A DNA stretch of 64,000 bases, taken from positions 1-64,000 of the forward strand of contig NZ_RCCH01000005.1 of the NCBI RefSeq assembly GCF_003663945.1. The letters run 5' to 3'. A program made the position numbers and the translations under genes. This stretch comes from Lacinutrix venerupis. Lineage in GTDB: Bacteria > Bacteroidota > Bacteroidia > Flavobacteriales > Flavobacteriaceae. The notes beneath the pieces were generated by a model that did no database searches, had not been told where the DNA came from, and saw only the letters and a list, made by a program, of their open reading frames with translations. This document shows, piece after piece, positions 17,837 to 26,581 of this stretch; position 1 is the stretch's first letter; the number at the start of each line of letters is the position of its first letter.

Positions 17837-19450
17837 ATGCAAAACAGGTTTTATAATTTTTTATTCTTTATTTCAATAGTAATAATTATTGCTAGTTGCG
17901 CCAATAGAGGAACACCTAGCGGAGGAGAAAAAGATATTTTACCACCAGAAATTATAAAATCTGAACCTGAAAATTTTTCTACAAATTTTAATAAAAAGGA
18001 AATTAAAATTTATTTTAACGAGTATATAAAAACCAAAAACTTAACAAAGCAATTGGTTATATCTCCACCAATGAAAACTCAGCCAGACATTACACCTCTT
18101 GGCTCTGCTAGTAAATATATTACAATTAAAATTTTCGATACACTACAACCTAACACTACATATGCTATTAATTTTGGCAATAGTATTGTAGATAATAATG
18201 AAGAAAACCCATTTAAATACTACAGATATGTATTCTCTACAGGAGACTATATAGATTCTCTATCTGTAAAAGGAACCATTAAAGATGCTTTATCTTTTGA
18301 TGTTGACGACTATGTTTCTGTTGCTTTATATGAATTAGATTCAACTTACAACGATTCTTTAATATTTAAAAAAGAACCTAATTACATTACAAACACACTA
18401 GATACTACAACTAGTTTTAAAATTGAAAACGTAAAAGCTGGAAAATACATGCTACGCGCTTTAAAAGATAAAAATAGCGACAATAAATTTCAGCAAAAAA
18501 CCGAAAAAATAGCCTTTTACGAAAATCCTGTTATACTACCTCAAGACACAGCTAAGGTTTTTGAACTTGAGCTTTTTCAAGAAACACCAAATTACAGAGC
18601 CTCGAAACCTAGTTTAGTGGCAGGTGAAAAAATTATTTTTGGGTATGAAGGTGATTATAAAAATATAAAAATAGACCTGCTTTCTAAAGTAACCGATAGT
18701 TTTGTTGGACGTTATTATAAAGATGAAAAAACCGATTCCTTACTCTATTACTACAACCCAAAATTAAAAGTTGACTCTTTAATTTTTAAAATTTCAAACC
18801 AAAAAGTAGTTGATACTTTTACAGTAAGAATTCGTGATAAAAAAAGAGACTCTCTTATTATAACACCAAGCCCAAAAGGAACTATAGGTATTGAAAAAGA
18901 TTTTTTTATAAAATCTAACATTCCATTTACAAATATAAACCAGAGTAAAATTACTATTCGCGATAAAGATTCAGCTTTAGTAGACTTTAAAACAAAATAC
19001 GATACCTTAAAAAACAGTTATGCCCTTAAATTTGATAAAACGGTAGATAATGAGTATAAAGTACAGCTACTTCCTGAAGCTTTAACAGATTTATTTAATA
19101 ACACAAACGACTCCTTAAATTATAACTTAAAAACACAAACTCAATACAAGTATTTTAACTTTAGAGTTATATTAGAAAATGCTAAATATCCTGTTATTGT
19201 ACAATTAACAGATACTAATTTTGAGGTTATTGCAGAACAATATATTGAAACACCTCAACCTGTAGATTTTAACTTTTTAGATCCTAAACGATTTCATTTA
19301 AGGGTTATTTATGATACCAATAAAAATAAAAAATACGATACCGGAGATTACTTAAAAGGCATACAACCAGAACGTGTAAGTTACCATCCCGATATTATTG
19401 AAGGAACAGCAGGATTTGACGAAGTTTTAACGCTTAAACTATTAGACTAA
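17837..19450 (+). CDS. Ig-like domain (SbsA/Big_5) lipoprotein
   Basis: The ATG at 17837 gives 537 residues; an upstream in-frame ATG at 17804 would put 11 extra residues before the signal peptide. The lipobox is IIASC, followed by ANRGTPSGGEKD. A bacterial Ig-like domain follows: PPEIIKSEPENFSTNFNKKE, IYFNEYIKTKNL, LQPNTTYAINFGNSIVDNNE and YVFSTGDYIDSLSVKG. The rest is further beta-sandwich modules ending with DPKRFHLRVIYDTNKNKKYD. It is a common envelope lipoprotein of Bacteroidota with no assigned function. Its 3' end overlaps the convergent amidase gene by 17 bp. Confidence 0.85.
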   Translation: MQNRFYNFLFFISIVIIIASCANRGTPSGGEKDILPPEIIKSEPENFSTNFNKKEIKIYFNEYIKTKNLTKQLVISPPMKTQPDITPLGSASKYITIKIFDTLQPNTTYAINFGNSIVDNNEENPFKYYRYVFSTGDYIDSLSVKGTIKDALSFDVDDYVSVALYELDSTYNDSLIFKKEPNYITNTLDTTTSFKIENVKAGKYMLRALKDKNSDNKFQQKTEKIAFYENPVILPQDTAKVFELELFQETPNYRASKPSLVAGEKIIFGYEGDYKNIKIDLLSKVTDSFVGRYYKDEKTDSLLYYYNPKLKVDSLIFKISNQKVVDTFTVRIRDKKRDSLIITPSPKGTIGIEKDFFIKSNIPFTNINQSKITIRDKDSALVDFKTKYDTLKNSYALKFDKTVDNEYKVQLLPEALTDLFNNTNDSLNYNLKTQTQYKYFNFRVILENAKYPVIVQLTDTNFEVIAEQYIETPQPVDFNFLDPKRFHLRVIYDTNKNKKYDTGDYLKGIQPERVSYHPDIIEGTAGFDEVLTLKLLD

Positions 19451-20216
19451 AATTGTCCTTATCGTTTAAAAAACCTAAATGCTTACGGTTTTTTTCTATC
19501 TCACTTTTACTAAGCGATACAATTTCAATAGATTCTCTATCACTATTATTGCTTGTTAGTTTTTTTCCTAAAACATTATAAATAGCAGAATGCCCTGAGT
19601 ATTCATAATTATTGCCATCTAAACCTACTCTATTTACTCCTATGCAATAGCTCATATTTTCTATAGCTCTTGCTTTTAATAAAGCATCCCAAACAGCTAT
19701 TCTAACTTTTGGCCAATTAGCAACATATAACAGCACATCATAATCCTCGATATTTCTTGCCCAAACTGGAAAGCGAAGATCGTAACAAATCTGCGGACAA
19801 ATACTCCAGCCTTTATATTCTATAATTACTTTTTCTTGTCCAGCAGTAAATATTTTATCTTCTCCAGCAAGCGAGAAACTATGGCGTTTATTATACTGTA
19901 AAATCTCACCATCTGGCTTTACAAAAAGTAAACGATTATAATATTTCCCGTTTTCTTTTATTGTTAAACTTCCAACAATGGCAGTTGCTTTATGTTTAGC
20001 TATATCTAACATCCAAACAACAGTATCTCCTTCTATAGATTCTGCAACAGTTTCGGCATTCATTGTAAAACCAGAATTAAACATTTCTGGCAGGACAATT
20101 AAATCTATATTTTCTGAAATTAATTCTATTTTATTTTTGAAGTTAATACGGTTTTGCTCCGCATTTTCCCAAACTAAATCAGATTGTATTATAGCTACTT
20201 TTAAATTTTCTAACAT
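19434..20216 (-). CDS. Omega-amidase, nitrilase superfamily (YafV-like)
   Basis: Hydrolyses alpha-ketoglutaramate or alpha-ketosuccinamate to the keto acid and ammonia (YafV/Nit2 family). The protein has 260 residues with the nitrilase triad E44 (VLPEMFNSGF), K110 (YNKRHSF) and C144 (CPQICYDLRFP). The sequence LPEMFNSGFTMN and FPVWARN favour the omega-amidase branch over other carbon-nitrogen hydrolases. Directly upstream on the same strand are a small secreted coiled-coil gene (1-bp gap) and a KAT/YbdL-type aminotransferase. Together these would make the glutamine transaminase-omega-amidase salvage route for methionine-derived keto acids. Confidence 0.9.
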   Translation of the reverse strand: MLENLKVAIIQSDLVWENAEQNRINFKNKIELISENIDLIVLPEMFNSGFTMNAETVAESIEGDTVVWMLDIAKHKATAIVGSLTIKENGKYYNRLLFVKPDGEILQYNKRHSFSLAGEDKIFTAGQEKVIIEYKGWSICPQICYDLRFPVWARNIEDYDVLLYVANWPKVRIAVWDALLKARAIENMSYCIGVNRVGLDGNNYEYSGHSAIYNVLGKKLTSNNSDRESIEIVSLSKSEIEKNRKHLGFLNDKDNFSLIV

Positions 20217-20217
20217 T

Positions 20218-20700
20218 TTAAAAACGTTTTAACCGTTTCTCTGTTTTTTCAATATTACTTCGTAATTTTTCAAATTTCTTCTCCCATTTTTCATGGTCAT
20301 CTGGAGAGAGTTTTCCTTTGTTTTTAAGTTTTTCAAATTTCTTATATTCAGATGCATATTTGTTTTCTGCTTTGCTTAAACTCTTTTTTGCATCTTTAAG
20401 CTTTTTCTCTGCCTTTTCCTTCTTTTTTAGCTCTTTTTCAGACTGTTTTTTCTCTTTTTCGGCTTTTTTTAAAGCTTTTTCATTTTTTCTAGTTTGCTTA
20501 GCTTGTTTTTCAATATGCTTTAATCGCGTTTTAATTTCATTTTGAGCTTCTGGAGATAAAATTTCAGACATATCTTCTCCATTTTTATAAACGGTTTTTC
20601 CTTTTACATTGTAAATTTCATTATTATAAATGACCTCTTGTGCAAAAGAAAAATTTGCTGTTATAAATATTAAAAATACTATTACTTTTATTGTTTTCAT
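20218..20700 (-). CDS. Small secreted Lys/Glu-rich coiled-coil protein
   Basis: A 160-residue protein with a signal peptide (1-20, ending NFSFAQ). A short region with YNNEIYNVKGKTVYKNGEDM follows, then an extremely charged coiled coil (about 55-160) of KKAEKEKK-type repeats ending KRLKRF. Not recognised beyond that. It lies in a row with the aminotransferase (30-bp gap) and the amidase (1-bp gap), so it is probably co-transcribed, although a secreted coiled coil has no obvious role in keto-acid salvage. Confidence 0.75.
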   Translation of the reverse strand: MKTIKVIVFLIFITANFSFAQEVIYNNEIYNVKGKTVYKNGEDMSEILSPEAQNEIKTRLKHIEKQAKQTRKNEKALKKAEKEKKQSEKELKKKEKAEKKLKDAKKSLSKAENKYASEYKKFEKLKNKGKLSPDDHEKWEKKFEKLRSNIEKTEKRLKRF

Positions 20701-20730
20701 TATTTAAATTATTATTTACAATATACTATT

Positions 20731-21873
20731 TTATATACTATTTAATATAGCTGCTGCTTTTTTTATTGTTTCGTCTGTTTTTGCAAAGCAAAAGCGCAAC
20801 ACTTTATCATCTCTATTATTATTGTTAAATACCGATAATGGTATTGATGCTAAACCATACTCTACTGTTAATTGCTTTGCAAACTCCACATCACCTACTT
20901 GTGTAATTTCAGAAAAATCTAATACTTGAAAATAGGTTCCTTTTGCAGGTTTAAATTTAAAACGAGAATGTTTTATTAAACTTAAAAATAAATCTCTTTT
21001 GGCTTGATAAAATTCTGATAAATTCAGATAATTACTTGGTTCTTTTAAATAATCGGCTAACGCTTTTTGCATGGGAGAATTAACACTAAACACGTTAAAT
21101 TGATGTACTTTTCTAAACTCGCTCATTAATGTTTTTGGAGCGCAACAATAACCAACTTTCCAACCCGTGTTATGAAATGTTTTACCAAAAGATGCTGTTA
21201 TAAAACTTCTTGATTTTAAATTAGAAAACCTACATACACTTTGGTGTTGTAAACCATCATAAATAATATGTTCGTAAACCTCATCACTTAACACAATACA
21301 GTTAGAGTCTTGAGTTAATTTTTGTAGCGCTAACATATTTGCATTAGAAAAAACAGTTCCGCTAGGATTTTGTGGTGTATTTATAATTATCATTTTAGTT
21401 TTAGAACTAAATTTACTTTCCACCTCATCCCAATCTATTGTATAATTTGGAGCCGTTAATTGTATAGAAATGGTTTTTCCTCCATTTATTTCTATTGCTG
21501 GTTCGTAACAATCGTAAGCAGGACGAAAAATTATTACTTCGTCTTTTGGTTTTATAAAAGCAGAAATTATAGTATAGATAGCTTGTGTTGCTCCTGCAGT
21601 AATCGTGATTTCATCTTCTGGATTATAAGTAGAATTATAAAGCAAATCCATTTTTTTAGCAATTGCCTCCCTTAATTCCATATTTCCAGGCATTGGTGCA
21701 TATTGGTTATAGCCAGAACACATGGCTTGCGATACTAAATCTATTAGATTTTTATCACTTTTAAAATTTGGAAAACCTTGAGACATATTAATTGCATCGT
21801 GCTTATTGGCCAGCGCACTCATTACCGAAAAAATAGTAGTCCCTACATTTGGGAGTTTAGATAGATGTTTCAT
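20731..21873 (-). CDS. Methionine/glutamine aminotransferase (YbdL/KAT-like)
   Basis: A PLP-dependent class I aminotransferase of 380 residues. The PLP lysine is K231 in SFGKTFHNTGWKVGYC. Also visible are INMSQGFPNF at the N-terminus, NQYAPMPGNMELREAIA, the TINTPQNPSGT-type loop (INTPQNPSGTVF) and SDEVYEHIIYDG. YbdL-type enzymes use methionine or glutamine with keto acids, in line with the omega-amidase gene downstream. The ATG at 21873 is at the expected distance from the SQGFP motif. Confidence 0.88.
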   Translation of the reverse strand: MKHLSKLPNVGTTIFSVMSALANKHDAINMSQGFPNFKSDKNLIDLVSQAMCSGYNQYAPMPGNMELREAIAKKMDLLYNSTYNPEDEITITAGATQAIYTIISAFIKPKDEVIIFRPAYDCYEPAIEINGGKTISIQLTAPNYTIDWDEVESKFSSKTKMIIINTPQNPSGTVFSNANMLALQKLTQDSNCIVLSDEVYEHIIYDGLQHQSVCRFSNLKSRSFITASFGKTFHNTGWKVGYCCAPKTLMSEFRKVHQFNVFSVNSPMQKALADYLKEPSNYLNLSEFYQAKRDLFLSLIKHSRFKFKPAKGTYFQVLDFSEITQVGDVEFAKQLTVEYGLASIPLSVFNNNNRDDKVLRFCFAKTDETIKKAAAILNSI

Positions 21874-21930
21874 ACCCTAAATATAAATAGAAAATAGATA
21901 GATTTTAACAAATTTTAGCGCTCGATTTTT

Positions 21931-21938
21931 TATATTTG
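21931..21938 (+). promoter_or_regulatory. Candidate -7 box TATATTTG of the S46 peptidase gene
   Basis: A perfect TAnnTTTG, 30 nt before the ATG at 21969. It overlaps the in-frame TTG at 21936, which argues against that codon being the start. Confidence 0.55.
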
Positions 21939-21968
21939 AAGCTACTCAAAAAAAAAAACAATTCGACT

Positions 21969-24059
21969 ATGAAATTTCTAAAGTTCATTTTACTTTTTAT
22001 TACAATTAACGTTTCGGCACAACAAGGTGGTATGTGGATTCCTTCACTTTTAGAAGGCATGAACGAAGACGAAATGACTAATCTTGGCAGTAAACTAACA
22101 GCTAAAGATATTTACAATGTTAACAACTCTAGTTTAAAAGATGCAATTGGTCATTTTAATGGTGGTTGTACTAGTGAAGTTATTAGCGATCAAGGTTTGA
22201 TTTTAACTAATCACCATTGTGGTTTCTCTCAAATACAATCGCACTCATCATTAGAAAATGATTATTTAAAAGATGGATTTTGGGCAATGAATCTTGAAGA
22301 CGAATTACCAAACGAAGGTCTTTTTATAGAGTTTATTGTAAGTATTAAAGATGTTACTTCTCAAGTTTTAGCAAATGTAACGGATGCTATGACAGAGAAA
22401 GAACGTCAATCTCAAATTAGCAAAAATAGCAATGCCATAGAAGGAGCTACAACAAAAGAAGCATGGCAAGACACTAAAATTAAAGCATTTTATAATGGTA
22501 ATCAGTATTTTTTATTTGTTACAGAACGTTTTGAAGATATACGCTTAGTAGGAGCACCACCAAGTAGTATTGGTAAATTTGGTAGTGATACAGATAATTG
22601 GGTTTTCCCAAGGCATACTGGCGATTTTTCTATGTTTAGAATTTATGCAGATGAAAACAACAGGCCTGCAAAATACAGTAAAAATAACAAGCCATATAAA
22701 CCAAAACACTTTTTACCAATATCTTTAGATGGTATAGAAGAAGGTGATTTTACACTTGTTTTTGGTTTTCCAGGAACTACAAACGAATACTTACCTGCTG
22801 TAGCAATAGAGCATATTACAAAAGAATTTAATCCTAGCAATATTGCTATTCGTGAAGCTGCATTAAAAGTAATTGATGCTGCTATGAAATCTAGTGATGA
22901 TGTAAGAATTAAATATGCATCTAAACAAGCAAGAATTGCAAATGCTTGGAAAAAATGGATAGGTGAAAATTTAGGAATTGAAAAAAGTAATGCTGTCGCA
23001 AATCGTCGTGATTTTGAAAACGAGTTTACTGCTGCATTAAAGGATAAAAACTTAGTAAATAAATACGGTAATATTCTTCCAGAATTCGACAAACTATATA
23101 CAGATTTTTCTAGTACAAACATTAAAAGAAGAAACTTTATAGAAGTATTTATTGTTACTAATGAGCTTATGCAAATGATATTTAGATCATACCAAATGGA
23201 AGCTGCTATTACTGCTAATGAAGACAATTTTGAACGTGCAAAAAATGCAACAATTTCGAGATTAAAAGGTATACACAAAGATTTTAACGCAAACGTAGAC
23301 AAAGGAGTTTACCAAGCTGTAATGCCAATGTATACAGATAATGTAGATGCTTCAATTTACGAAAAAACTGCATTTACAAATTTAGAATCTACTCTTGCTT
23401 TATTTGAAGGCGAGCCAAAAGACGTATTAAAAAAGTTAAACAAGGATGCTGCATACAAATATGCTAAACCAATAATTGAAGAATTTAACAATATTATTAA
23501 CCCAGAATTTCAGCAAAAAAACGAAGTGATTTCGGCATTACAAACTAAATACATGACTGCGTTAATGGAGGCTTTACCAGATGCACGTTATTTTCCAGAC
23601 GCAAATAGTACACTACGTGTAACTTATGGTCAAGTTCGTGGATATTCGCCAAGAGACGCTGTTTACTACGAACCTGTAAGTTATCTAGAAGGTGTTATAG
23701 AAAAATTTATTCCTGGAGATTACGAGTTTGATGTACCAAAAAAATTACGCGACTTATACAACGCTAAAGATTATGGGCAATATGCTGATAAAAACGGAAA
23801 AGTGCCTGTTTGCTTTTTAGGAACAAACCACACCACTGGCGGAAACTCTGGAAGTCCTGCAATTGATGCGCATGGAAACCTTGTTGGTTTAAACTTTGAT
23901 CGTGTTTGGGAAGGTACAATGAGCGATATGAATTATGATCCTGAAATTTGCAGAAACATTATGGTAGATGCACGCTATATTTTATTTATAGTAGATAAGT
24001 TTGCAGGTGCAACTAGATTAATAGATGAAATGAAATTAGTGCATCCAAAAACAAAGTAA
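21969..24059 (+). CDS. S46 dipeptidyl-peptidase, DPP11-type (Asp/Glu-specific)
   Basis: A periplasmic serine peptidase that removes dipeptides from the N-terminus of peptides. From the ATG at 21969 it has 696 residues with a signal peptide ending NVSAQ. Catalytic His is in TNHHCGF (about residue 83), Asp in TGDFSMFRIYAD, and Ser in TTGGNSGSPA (about 627). The residue 18 positions after the Ser is Arg (NFDRVWEG). In the S46 family this matches Arg673 of Porphyromonas DPP11, which gives specificity for acidic P1 residues; DPP7 has Gly there. Substrate choice is therefore inferred with good support. It probably feeds Asp/Glu dipeptides to the cell together with the M28 and M24 peptidases nearby. 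Confidence 0.93.
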   Translation: MKFLKFILLFITINVSAQQGGMWIPSLLEGMNEDEMTNLGSKLTAKDIYNVNNSSLKDAIGHFNGGCTSEVISDQGLILTNHHCGFSQIQSHSSLENDYLKDGFWAMNLEDELPNEGLFIEFIVSIKDVTSQVLANVTDAMTEKERQSQISKNSNAIEGATTKEAWQDTKIKAFYNGNQYFLFVTERFEDIRLVGAPPSSIGKFGSDTDNWVFPRHTGDFSMFRIYADENNRPAKYSKNNKPYKPKHFLPISLDGIEEGDFTLVFGFPGTTNEYLPAVAIEHITKEFNPSNIAIREAALKVIDAAMKSSDDVRIKYASKQARIANAWKKWIGENLGIEKSNAVANRRDFENEFTAALKDKNLVNKYGNILPEFDKLYTDFSSTNIKRRNFIEVFIVTNELMQMIFRSYQMEAAITANEDNFERAKNATISRLKGIHKDFNANVDKGVYQAVMPMYTDNVDASIYEKTAFTNLESTLALFEGEPKDVLKKLNKDAAYKYAKPIIEEFNNIINPEFQQKNEVISALQTKYMTALMEALPDARYFPDANSTLRVTYGQVRGYSPRDAVYYEPVSYLEGVIEKFIPGDYEFDVPKKLRDLYNAKDYGQYADKNGKVPVCFLGTNHTTGGNSGSPAIDAHGNLVGLNFDRVWEGTMSDMNYDPEICRNIMVDARYILFIVDKFAGATRLIDEMKLVHPKTK

Positions 24060-24103
24060 TTAAAACAAATTACTTCTTGATATAGTTTTATTCTATATCA
24101 AAT

Positions 24104-24172
24104 AAAATCACTCAAAAAGACAAATTGTAGCTTTATTTGCAATATGTAAGTCTATTTGAGTGATTTTTTTTT
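24104..24172. terminator. Bidirectional terminator between the S46 peptidase and the LytTR regulator
   Basis: The arms AATCACTCAAAaAGAC and GTCtATTTGAGTGATT pair, with a T-run on the plus strand and a T-rich stretch on the minus strand. A second small hairpin (GATATAG/CTATATC) precedes it at about 24078-24099. Confidence 0.75.
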
Positions 24173-24174
24173 AT

Positions 24175-24870
24175 CTAATCAATTTTCAATTTAGCTAACA
24201 ATTCCTGCTTATATGTCCTGCCAATAGGTAGCCTGTTTTCCAAAATATAAATCTCGTTACCAGCAATTTTATTAACATAGTTTTTATTAACTATAAACGA
24301 TTTATGAACTTGAATAAAATTGGTTTCTGGTAATTTTTGCTTCCAATTTTTAAGAGATTCAATATAAGATAGCTTTTGTTTTTTGGTAACAACTGTAATG
24401 TAATTTCTATCGCTTTCTATAAATAGAATATCATTAATTATTATTTTATGATGAGTTTTATCTACATTTAAAAACAAGCTGTCGTTACTATTTTCTTTAA
24501 ATGCGTTTTGTTGTTTATTAGTAAATGTTTCTGCTTTATTAATTGCTTTTAAAAACCTATCAAACGAAAAAGGTTTTACTAAATAATCTACAATTGTATC
24601 TAACGAAAAACTTTCTACTGCATAATCTGGATAAGCAGTAGTTATTATTATAGCTGGTGGATTTTTTATCGTTTTAATAAAATCTATTCCAGAAATATCT
24701 GGTAAATTAATATCTAAAAAAACAAGATCAACAGTTTCACTTTTTAAAAAAACATGTGCCTCTATAGCTGCTTGAAAAGTGCCTTTTAATTCTATATTAG
24801 GAAATTTACCTAAAAAGTTTTTAAGAATATTTTGAGCAGGAATTTCATCTTCTATAATAATGCAAGTCAT
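24175..24870 (-). CDS. LytTR-family response regulator
   Basis: A 231-residue two-component regulator. The receiver domain (1-120) has IIIEDE, the phospho-acceptor D53 (VFLDINLPDISG) and DYLVKPF with the conserved Lys. A LytTR DNA-binding domain occupies about 130-231 (IESDRNYITVVTKKQKL, SFIVNKNYVNKI, LPIGRTYKQELL). Its start overlaps the kinase stop by 4 bp, so the pair is translationally coupled. Likely targets are the divergent thioredoxin-fold lipoprotein genes upstream; this is inference from position only. Confidence 0.93.
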   Translation of the reverse strand: MTCIIIEDEIPAQNILKNFLGKFPNIELKGTFQAAIEAHVFLKSETVDLVFLDINLPDISGIDFIKTIKNPPAIIITTAYPDYAVESFSLDTIVDYLVKPFSFDRFLKAINKAETFTNKQQNAFKENSNDSLFLNVDKTHHKIIINDILFIESDRNYITVVTKKQKLSYIESLKNWKQKLPETNFIQVHKSFIVNKNYVNKIAGNEIYILENRLPIGRTYKQELLAKLKID

Positions 24871-25844
24871 GATAAATTTAGTTTTAAAGTCACTATAAAT
24901 TGTTCGGCTTTTACAATATTTAATTTATAATTGCCTCTATAAATTAATTGCAATCGCTTTTCTAAATTTTGTAACCCAATTTTAAAAGCGCTTGAACTTA
25001 CTCTATCTTTGTTATAATCGTTACTACAAACACATTCTAACACACCATTTGTTTCAATAATAGAAATAGAAATATCACTATTTAAAGCACTATGTTTAAA
25101 AGCATTTTCTATTATTGTAATTAATAATAAAGGTGCTATTTTTTTACCAGTAGATTGTATTTGCGTTTTATAAAATATTTGTTTTACTCCTTCTGTTCTA
25201 ATGCGTTGAAACTTAATATAATTATCTAAAAATTGAAGCTCTTTTTCTAGTAAAATTGTTTTAGTATTACTTTCGTATAAAATATGTTTTAAGTTATCTG
25301 AAAGCATTAAAATAAGTTCTGGCGTTTCAGATGGTTTTTCAATTGAATACGAATAAATTGTATTTAAATTATTAAATAATACATGCGGATTTATTTGCGA
25401 TTTTAGAAACTTAAGTTCCATTTCTGCATGATCCTTTTTAACCTTTTCTACTTCTGCTTGTTTTTCTATAAAACGATACAAAACCCAAACAAAAGAAAAG
25501 AAAATAAGTGGTACTAAGGTTTGCCAAAGGTAATCGCTAAGACACTTCATTACAGAACAACCACATTTTGTAAATACATTACAATATAGCTGTGTAGCAA
25601 AAAATGAAATAATTGCAAATACAAACACGTATGGTATGTACCATTTTTTCTTAACAAAAAATGGTAATAACATAAAATTGTTAGCATAAACAATTACTAC
25701 AAGTATAGATAAATACTGCAAAAAAGGATTTTCTTTCCAATAATATTTTGAAAAGACCGACAATGATACAAACACGAAAAGCATCCAAAATAAGATGTGT
25801 ACTAAAATTTGCGAACCGTGTTTTTTAATAAATTTTTCTTTCAC
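24867..25844 (-). CDS. LytS-type sensor histidine kinase with Cys-rich periplasmic loop
   Basis: A 325-residue kinase with a GTG start at 25844. Four transmembrane helices (about 13-31, 42-64, 69-87, 106-124) precede a short coiled coil and a His_kinase domain with H154 in KSQINPHVLFNNL. The usual form is PHFLFN; Val replaces Phe here. IIENAFKHS is the N box and GLQNLEKRL the last G-box remnant. With a positive N-terminus inside, the loop between helices 3 and 4 faces the periplasm. It carries four cysteines (C88, C94, C96, C101; YCNVFTKCGCSVMKCL), unusual for this family and suggestive of thiol or metal sensing. Confidence 0.9.
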   Translation of the reverse strand: MKEKFIKKHGSQILVHILFWMLFVFVSLSVFSKYYWKENPFLQYLSILVVIVYANNFMLLPFFVKKKWYIPYVFVFAIISFFATQLYCNVFTKCGCSVMKCLSDYLWQTLVPLIFFSFVWVLYRFIEKQAEVEKVKKDHAEMELKFLKSQINPHVLFNNLNTIYSYSIEKPSETPELILMLSDNLKHILYESNTKTILLEKELQFLDNYIKFQRIRTEGVKQIFYKTQIQSTGKKIAPLLLITIIENAFKHSALNSDISISIIETNGVLECVCSNDYNKDRVSSSAFKIGLQNLEKRLQLIYRGNYKLNIVKAEQFIVTLKLNLS

Positions 25845-26028
25845 AAAAGTAAAGTAGTTAGAAATATTTTAAACATCAAAAAACAAGGTATAAAAACCAT
25901 ATTTAGCAATACAAACAACATGCAGCATAAAATTTTTGTAAAAAAATTTTAATAATTCTTCATTTTTTTAAAGTTATAATTAAACCATTTCAATAACTAT
26001 AACTCTAACTAAAAATATATTTTGCTAA

Positions 26029-26568
26029 ATGCTTACAATTGCACAAAAAAATATTGTTTTTCTAGTTGCTACGCTTCTATTCTGTATTAGTTGTAAAGAA
26101 AACAAAGAAGAACAAACAACTGAAATTATAACCAGTAACTATATAGAAACAGAAATTCCTGTTTATAATTTTAACGACTTAGAGCCTTTATTATATACAA
26201 ATAAAGATAAAATATACATTGTAAACTTTTGGGCAATGTGGTGCGCTCCATGTGTGAAAGAGTTGCCTTATTTACAACAACTACAAGCTAAAAATCCAGA
26301 TATAGAAATTCTATTAGTAAGTCTAGATTTTCCTAAAGATATAGACACCAAACTAAAACCATTTTTAAAAGAAAGAAATATTAGCTCTAAAGTTGTTTTA
26401 TTGGATGACCCTGATGCTAATAGTTGGATTGACAAAATTAATCCTGAATGGTCTGGCGCGATACCGTTTACCATTATTTTTAATAACGAAACGCGTAAAT
26501 TTTACGAACGCTCTTTTGAAAATTTAGAAGATATTGAAAACGAAATAAGTAAAAATTTTAAACAATAA
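26029..26568 (+). CDS. TlpA-family thioredoxin-like lipoprotein
   Basis: A 179-residue periplasmic thiol-disulfide oxidoreductase. It has a lipoprotein signal with lipobox FCISC (Cys22) and a thioredoxin fold with the active site WAMWCAPC (C72, C75). The cis-Pro region is SGAIPFTIIF and the chain has the AhpC/TSA-like LVSLDFPKD. It probably reduces disulfides in the envelope, for example apocytochromes or cysteine-rich partners. The thioredoxin-like gene at 26582 follows after 13 bp, so they are likely one operon. The two-component system is divergent, and the 184 bp between them (25845-26028) hold only promoter-type A+T-rich sequence. Confidence 0.9.
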   Translation: MLTIAQKNIVFLVATLLFCISCKENKEEQTTEIITSNYIETEIPVYNFNDLEPLLYTNKDKIYIVNFWAMWCAPCVKELPYLQQLQAKNPDIEILLVSLDFPKDIDTKLKPFLKERNISSKVVLLDDPDANSWIDKINPEWSGAIPFTIIFNNETRKFYERSFENLEDIENEISKNFKQ

Positions 26569-26581
26569 ATTAATTATAAAA

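Noticed and set aside
21936-21968. TTG at 21936 as the start of the S46 peptidase
   Set aside because: The codon lies inside the TATATTTG promoter box and would add a Lys-rich stretch before a good signal peptide.
22643-23302. 219-codon open frame on the minus strand
   Set aside because: Entirely antisense to the S46 peptidase gene; the hydrophobic, Ser/Ile-rich translation is typical of a shadow frame.
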